This document shows positions 60,043 to 64,000 of a stretch of 64,000 nucleotides of DNA, piece by piece; the first letter of the stretch is position 1; each line of letters opens with the position of its first letter. The notes beneath the pieces are model-generated. The model saw only the letters and a list, made by a program, of their open reading frames with translations. It did not search any database and had not been told where the DNA came from. Where the stretch lies: the NCBI GenBank assembly GCA_041389885.1, contig JAWKRB010000029.1, forward strand, positions 1-64,000. The letters are read 5' to 3'. Both the position numbers and the translations under genes were made by a program. Source of the DNA: JAWKRB01 sp041389885. GTDB taxonomy: Bacteria; Myxococcota_A; Polyangia; Polyangiales; Ga0077539.

Positions 60043-60525
60043 CTACTCCTCCTCGTCGTCGGCCATGAAGTCTTCGAGGACCTCCCAGGTGTCGTCTCCG
60101 ACGATGCCGTCGACGTCGAGGTCGTTGGCCTGCTGAAAGCGGCGCACGGCGCGCTCGGTGTCGGCGCCGAACACCCCGTCGACGTCGACCTCGTACCCCG
60201 CCTCGCTGAGCGCCTCCTGGAGCAGCATGACCAGGTCTCCCTCGTCGCCCCGGGAGAGCTGCTCGTAGCCCTCGTCGTCGCCCTCGTCGTCGCCCTCGTC
60301 GCCCGACTTGCCGTCGCCCTCGACGCCGAGGACGGCCCAGGTGTCGGGGCCGACGACGCCGTCGACGTCGAGGTCGTTGTTGGCCTGGAGGTCCCTCACG
60401 GCCTCGTAGGTGGCGTCTCCGAAGGAGCCGTCGACGTCGACGTCGTACCCGGCCTCGCGCAGCGCCGTCTGAAGCGCGCGCACCCACCGACCGCTCGAAC
60501 CGTGCTCAAGAACTACGCTGCTCAT
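60043..60525 (-). CDS. Protein of two peptidoglycan-binding domains and acidic linker
   Basis: 160 aa; start at 60525 backed by AAGGAG with 7-nt spacing (plus-strand 60533-60538). It consists of two PG_binding_1 domains (about residues 9-62 and 86-148), each with the pattern VRALQTALREAGYDVDVDGSFG...AVRDLQ and ending in DTWAVL/DTWEVL, separated by an acidic DEGDDEGDDEG linker. Such domains bind peptidoglycan or act as a targeting module. No signal peptide is present, so either it is cytoplasmic, or it is exported by a non-classical route as in some phage-like or contractile systems. It is strongly acidic overall. It is 91 bp from the acyl-CoA ligase start. Confidence 0.9.
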   Translation of the reverse strand: MSSVVLEHGSSGRWVRALQTALREAGYDVDVDGSFGDATYEAVRDLQANNDLDVDGVVGPDTWAVLGVEGDGKSGDEGDDEGDDEGYEQLSRGDEGDLVMLLQEALSEAGYEVDVDGVFGADTERAVRRFQQANDLDVDGIVGDDTWEVLEDFMADDEEE

Positions 60526-60699
60526 GGACTCGCTCCTTGTTCCCCGACGCGGGGGCCGCGTGACGGGAGCGGGAGGAGAGCAGAGGCCGATGGGGGCGTC
60601 GACGGGGAGGGTCGCGGGCCCCGGGGCGATGTCAGGCACCCCTCCAGACAGCCTTGAATTCTCGCGTGGACTGGTGAAGCCGAGGGCAGGCCCGCGGCC

Positions 60700-61785
60700 T
60701 CACGCGTCGAGCCAGGAGAACACGTGGGGGAAGACCTCGTCGGGGGCGCGCGCCCCGAGGATCAGGTCCAGGTGGTCGTAGTGCGCGTGCGCCCCGGAGC
60801 CCGGGCCGACCTCGACGTAGTCGCGCTCGTCGGCGCCGATCAGCTCGCGCGCGGCGCGCACCGAGAGCGGGCGCGCGAGGCGGTCGCGGTCCCCCGCGAT
60901 GACCCTCGTCGGCACGGTGACGTTCGCGAGGCCCGCGCGGTAGTCCAGGGCGCCGTCGGCGCTGTCCCACTTCCCGTCGGCGATCCACGCGAGGAACTGC
61001 CGCGCGACGCCCACGGGGATGTCTCCCATCGCGGTCACCATCACCCGCCGCAGGGTCTCGTCGTCGTAGTGCTCCGTGCGAATCCCGTCGCCGAGCCACG
61101 GGGGCATCCAGCGCCCCATGAGCGGCGCGACGAGGGTGAGCAGAAAGTTCACCGGCGTCGCGCGGCGAAAGGGCAGCAGCAGCGTCGAGACCTGCCGCGC
61201 GATGCGCTCGACGCGCACGCCCTCGAAGCGCACCGGCGACCCGATGGTCACCAGGCGGCGGATGCCCGCGCCGCCGAGGGAGCCGAGGTACGCGTAGGCG
61301 AGCATGCCCCCCATGCTGAACCCCACCCAGTCGACCTCGGGGCGCCCCGTGACCTCCCGGACCTTCCGCAGCGCCGCGGGGAGGTCCTCGCGCGCGTAGG
61401 TGTCGAAGTTCGCGTCGAGGGCGCCCGGCGTGGTGCCCGAGCGCGGGTCGCTCCCGCGGAGCTCGAGCACCCACACGTCGCGGTTGCGCAGCGAGAGCGC
61501 CCGCGCGAGGCTCTTCTCAGGGTCGAAGGCGAAGGCCCGGCGGTTCATCGACAGCCCGTGGCAGAGCACCACCGGCGGCAGCGAGGGCACGTCGCGGATC
61601 GGGTGGAGCCGCCCGAGGAAGAGCTGCGCCCCGTCGTCGGTGCGGAGCTCGTAGGTCTCGTCGAAGCCGTCGGGCGTGCGCAGGCGCCTGCGCCACATCG
61701 CGACCCACCACGTCGTCGCGAGCCAGAGGGCGACGGGCGCGAGGAGCGCGAGGGCGAGGGCGAGCCAGAGCCAGGGGTGGAGCAT
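60700..61785 (-). CDS. Membrane-anchored alpha/beta hydrolase
   Basis: 361 aa. A transmembrane anchor (about residues 4-30) precedes the hydrolase. The nucleophile is Ser157 in VGFSMGG, the oxyanion-hole region is LCHGLSMNRRAF, the acid is in GDRDRLARP and the His in AHAHYDHLDLILG. The fold resembles PHA-synthase-like and lipase/esterase alpha/beta hydrolases. It probably acts on a lipid or ester at the inner-membrane surface or periplasm. It is divergent from the large secreted protein gene and followed, 174 bp downstream on the same strand, by the PG-binding protein. Confidence 0.92.
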   Translation of the reverse strand: MLHPWLWLALALALLAPVALWLATTWWVAMWRRRLRTPDGFDETYELRTDDGAQLFLGRLHPIRDVPSLPPVVLCHGLSMNRRAFAFDPEKSLARALSLRNRDVWVLELRGSDPRSGTTPGALDANFDTYAREDLPAALRKVREVTGRPEVDWVGFSMGGMLAYAYLGSLGGAGIRRLVTIGSPVRFEGVRVERIARQVSTLLLPFRRATPVNFLLTLVAPLMGRWMPPWLGDGIRTEHYDDETLRRVMVTAMGDIPVGVARQFLAWIADGKWDSADGALDYRAGLANVTVPTRVIAGDRDRLARPLSVRAARELIGADERDYVEVGPGSGAHAHYDHLDLILGARAPDEVFPHVFSWLDA

Positions 61786-61920
61786 GGCGGGGAGAGTCTG
61801 TCACCAACCCGCGCCGACCGGGGAGCCCGCGGCGATGGCGCCCGGTCGCGCTCGCCGAGGGCGGCTGTCACTTTCTGCGCGGTGCGGGAGCTCCTGGGCT
61901 ATGGGCCGTGGTCACGGACC

Positions 61921-64000
61921 ATGGCACCCACGAAGCTCGCGGTAACGATCGGAATCTGCGCCTCGCTGCTGGCCGGCGAGGCCTGGGCGGTGGAGCCCAT
62001 GTCGTGCTTTCAGCGCTTCGCGCAGCCCTCGTCGCTGGCCGTCGGCGCCGCGCGGGTCACCACCATGCCCGTGACCCTCGCGACGACCTTTCACCCGTCG
62101 CCGGGGTGCGTCTACGGGCTGGCGCCCGACGCGGCGAGGATGGTCCCGCTGGCCGACGCGGAGCTCGACTTCGCCGCGGTGGTCGAGCAGCTCTCGCGGG
62201 GCGCCTCGCTCGACGCGTCGCCGCACACGATCTTCGCGCGAACGCGCGCGGGGGCCGGGGCCGTGGAGTCGGTCTTTCGTGAGAGCTGCACCGACGTGCT
62301 CTTCTCCGATGGGCTGGCCTTCGAGGCGAGGGTCGACACCTCGACGCGGCTGCTCCACGTGCGACGCCGGGCGCTGAGCGACACGACGCGGCGCGCGGCC
62401 AACCTGTCCGACTGCGGCGCGTCGAGGGTGCTGCTGCGGTTCGTGGCCCTCCGCGACGACGCGCCGCCGGCCTTCGTCGCCCGCGTCCCCGACGAGGGCG
62501 CAGAGGACCTCGCCCTCGACCGGCGCGAGATCATCCTCGGCGCGCCGGGGCGCTTCGCCGTCTACGCCGCGCGGCCCTCCACGCCCGGCGACCCCCGCCC
62601 GGCGGTCCTCGTGGGTCGGCTCGCGCTCGACTCGCCGCTCACCGAGCTGCGCCGCGCCATGAGCACCGCGGCCCGCGAGGATCAGCCCTGGTTTCGCGCG
62701 GGGTGGTCCGGCGACCGCATGGTCTTCTCGCGGGCGCAGGGCACCGAGAGCGACGCGCTCTGGCACGAGATGGTGCTCGCCGCGTCGAGCGAGCAGGTCT
62801 GGCTCGCCGACGTGCCCGCGACGAGCGACGACGCGCACCCGAGGGTGCACGGCGCGCTGCGGGTCACCGCCGGCCGCGACGGCTTCGTGCTCCCCGCGGG
62901 CATGGTCGAGCGCGCCATGCGCGAGCGCTACGGCCGCGCGGGCGGCGCCATGAGCCCCAACCTCCGCGAGTGGGAGACGCTGCGACGCGGCCTGCAGGTC
63001 TGCGTCGCCGAGCGCTACGCCCACGCCCCTGACGCCGCGTCGCCCTCGCGCCTCCCCTCTGACACCCGCTGCGCGCGCCTCGCCAGCGTGACGCCGGCGA
63101 TCACCCTGCAGTCCGCGCAGGCGGCCGCCGACGCCGCGCCCGCGACCCCCGGCCAGCTCTGCCTCCAGCGCAACCTCTGGCGCCTCACCGCGCGGGGGAT
63201 GGTCCCCGAGCGCGCGCTCCCGCCGCAGTGCCTGACCCTCGGCGCCGATCCGCCCTCGACGCTCCCGCTGGCGTCGGTGGGCGATCGCGCGTCGCTCGCG
63301 GGCGCGGGCCAGGGGCACTTCCTCTGCATCGAGAACCACTGCCGCCCCGTCGTCGCCGAGGAGGGCGGGCGCGGCCTTCGGGTGTGGCGCGCGGGCCTCG
63401 CCGAGCTCCGACGCGCGACCAGCGCCGAGGGCGCCCTCTCGCGCGAGTCGCTCACCCTCGCGCGCTTCGTCGCCATCGACCCCCTCACCGACCTCCACCC
63501 CGTGGGGCTGATCAGCGGCGCGCCGATCCCCGCGTCGGAGACCTCCCCCGAAGACGAGGCGGAGCGCGCCGACGAGCTGCGCCCCGGCCCGTGGTCGACG
63601 GTGCCCCACGACGAGCTCGACGTCTTCGCCTACGTGCGCCGCCGCAACGCCCTGCGGCTCTACCTCACCACCACCCCGGCCGGCGCCGGCCTCTGGAACA
63701 CCCGCGAGCGAGAGACCGTGCTCACCACCCAGCTCCCGGTGGCGGGCGGCGTGCAGCGAAGCGAGGGGTCGCCGCCCGGCTCAGGCCTCGTCGTGCTGCT
63801 CACGCGAGAGGCGACCTGCCCCACCGAGCCCTCGGCCGGCGCGCGAGCGCGCCCCGCGTACGACCCCGACGCGAGGGTCGTCGACCAGACCGTGCACGCC
63901 TTCGTGGCCCGCGACCTCGGCGCGGGCGAGCCCTTCGAGTGCGTCGCGCACGCGGCCTTCAGGGTGCGCGAGGCGCGCGCCGTCGCGCCGACGTCGTGGC
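61921..64000 (+). CDS. Large secreted protein of unknown function, 3' end missing
   Basis: At least 693 residues; the frame stays open to the right edge. I checked every codon from the ATG at 61921 and saw no stop. A signal peptide ends near AGEAWA. The body has many Cys pairs (SCFQRF, SPGCVYG, ESCTDV, QLCLQRN, FLCIENHC, EATC) and repeated beta-like units of similar length, suggesting several disulfide-stabilised beta domains. No family is recognised. It is probably exported to the periplasm or surface. It is divergent from the hydrolase gene with a 135-bp gap. Confidence 0.8.
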   Translation, partial: MAPTKLAVTIGICASLLAGEAWAVEPMSCFQRFAQPSSLAVGAARVTTMPVTLATTFHPSPGCVYGLAPDAARMVPLADAELDFAAVVEQLSRGASLDASPHTIFARTRAGAGAVESVFRESCTDVLFSDGLAFEARVDTSTRLLHVRRRALSDTTRRAANLSDCGASRVLLRFVALRDDAPPAFVARVPDEGAEDLALDRREIILGAPGRFAVYAARPSTPGDPRPAVLVGRLALDSPLTELRRAMSTAAREDQPWFRAGWSGDRMVFSRAQGTESDALWHEMVLAASSEQVWLADVPATSDDAHPRVHGALRVTAGRDGFVLPAGMVERAMRERYGRAGGAMSPNLREWETLRRGLQVCVAERYAHAPDAASPSRLPSDTRCARLASVTPAITLQSAQAAADAAPATPGQLCLQRNLWRLTARGMVPERALPPQCLTLGADPPSTLPLASVGDRASLAGAGQGHFLCIENHCRPVVAEEGGRGLRVWRAGLAELRRATSAEGALSRESLTLARFVAIDPLTDLHPVGLISGAPIPASETSPEDEAERADELRPGPWSTVPHDELDVFAYVRRRNALRLYLTTTPAGAGLWNTRERETVLTTQLPVAGGVQRSEGSPPGSGLVVLLTREATCPTEPSAGARARPAYDPDARVVDQTVHAFVARDLGAGEPFECVAHAAFRVREARAVAPTSW

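Noticed and set aside
1..64000. tRNA or rRNA genes
   Set aside because: No cloverleaf with T-loop GTTCGA-type sequence or rRNA-like conserved stretch was recognised in any intergenic gap; almost all gaps are under 200 bp.

Overview
The window is dense, very GC-rich chromosomal DNA (by eye well above 70% G+C, third codon positions almost always G or C) with about 50 tightly packed genes, many overlapping by 4 to 20 bp. A MYXO-CTERM type tail, many lipoproteins with Asp/Pro/Val-rich stalks, Cys-rich modules, RCC1 repeats, FHA proteins and large DUF3857/transglutaminase-like proteins all point to a myxobacterium (Myxococcota, perhaps a Polyangia/Sandaracinus-like lineage). This is inferred from content only; no rRNA is present.

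Layout. 1-2.8 kb: the end of a helical protein and two paralogous proteins joining a ribbon-helix-helix-like head to an FHA domain. 2.7-10.2 kb: two giant, translationally coupled DUF3857/transglutaminase-like proteins, one of which has lost the catalytic residues. 10.2-12.6 kb: a UbiA-type prenyl-phosphate transferase and an orphan HsdM methylase. 12.6-16.2 kb: two convergent beta-propeller-like lipoproteins. 16.2-18.9 kb: a DUF2306 membrane protein and quinone oxidoreductase pair, divergent from a LysR regulator with a dyad between them. 19-22.5 kb: glnS and an RCC1 lipoprotein with a 24-bp tandem repeat.

22.5-29.3 kb: a six-gene minus-strand operon encoding a TPR/beta-barrel protein, a stand-alone PqqD-like 85-aa protein, an ATP-grasp ligase, a fold-III PLP decarboxylase, a urea-transporter/M23-peptidase fusion and a TPR protein. 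It is the best candidate here for an undescribed system. 29.8-32.7 kb: a CBS protein and the AmmeMemoRadiSam pair (radical SAM AmrS and a fused AmrB-AmrA). 32.8-36.6 kb: LysR with a divergent NmrA-like gene, a methyltransferase, YceI and an FKBP lipoprotein. 36.8-39.5 kb: a Ycf48-like secreted protein overlapping a TonB-dependent receptor. 39.5-51.2 kb: cyclophilin, surface lipoproteins including two long Cys-rich Stig1-like proteins, a beta-barrel protein, a nucleotidyltransferase, a YXWGXW protein and a MYXO-CTERM phospholipase C-like protein.

51.5-64 kb: nhaA overlapping cdd, a small zinc-motif protein, a MoxR ATPase, a histidine-kinase-like protein without its phospho-accepting His, a Tat-type flavin amine oxidase, an acyl-CoA ligase, a double peptidoglycan-binding-domain protein, an alpha/beta hydrolase and a large secreted protein running off the end. 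No tRNA, rRNA, insertion sequence, prophage or CRISPR array was seen. The only stretch over 300 bp without a gene is 29251-29821.
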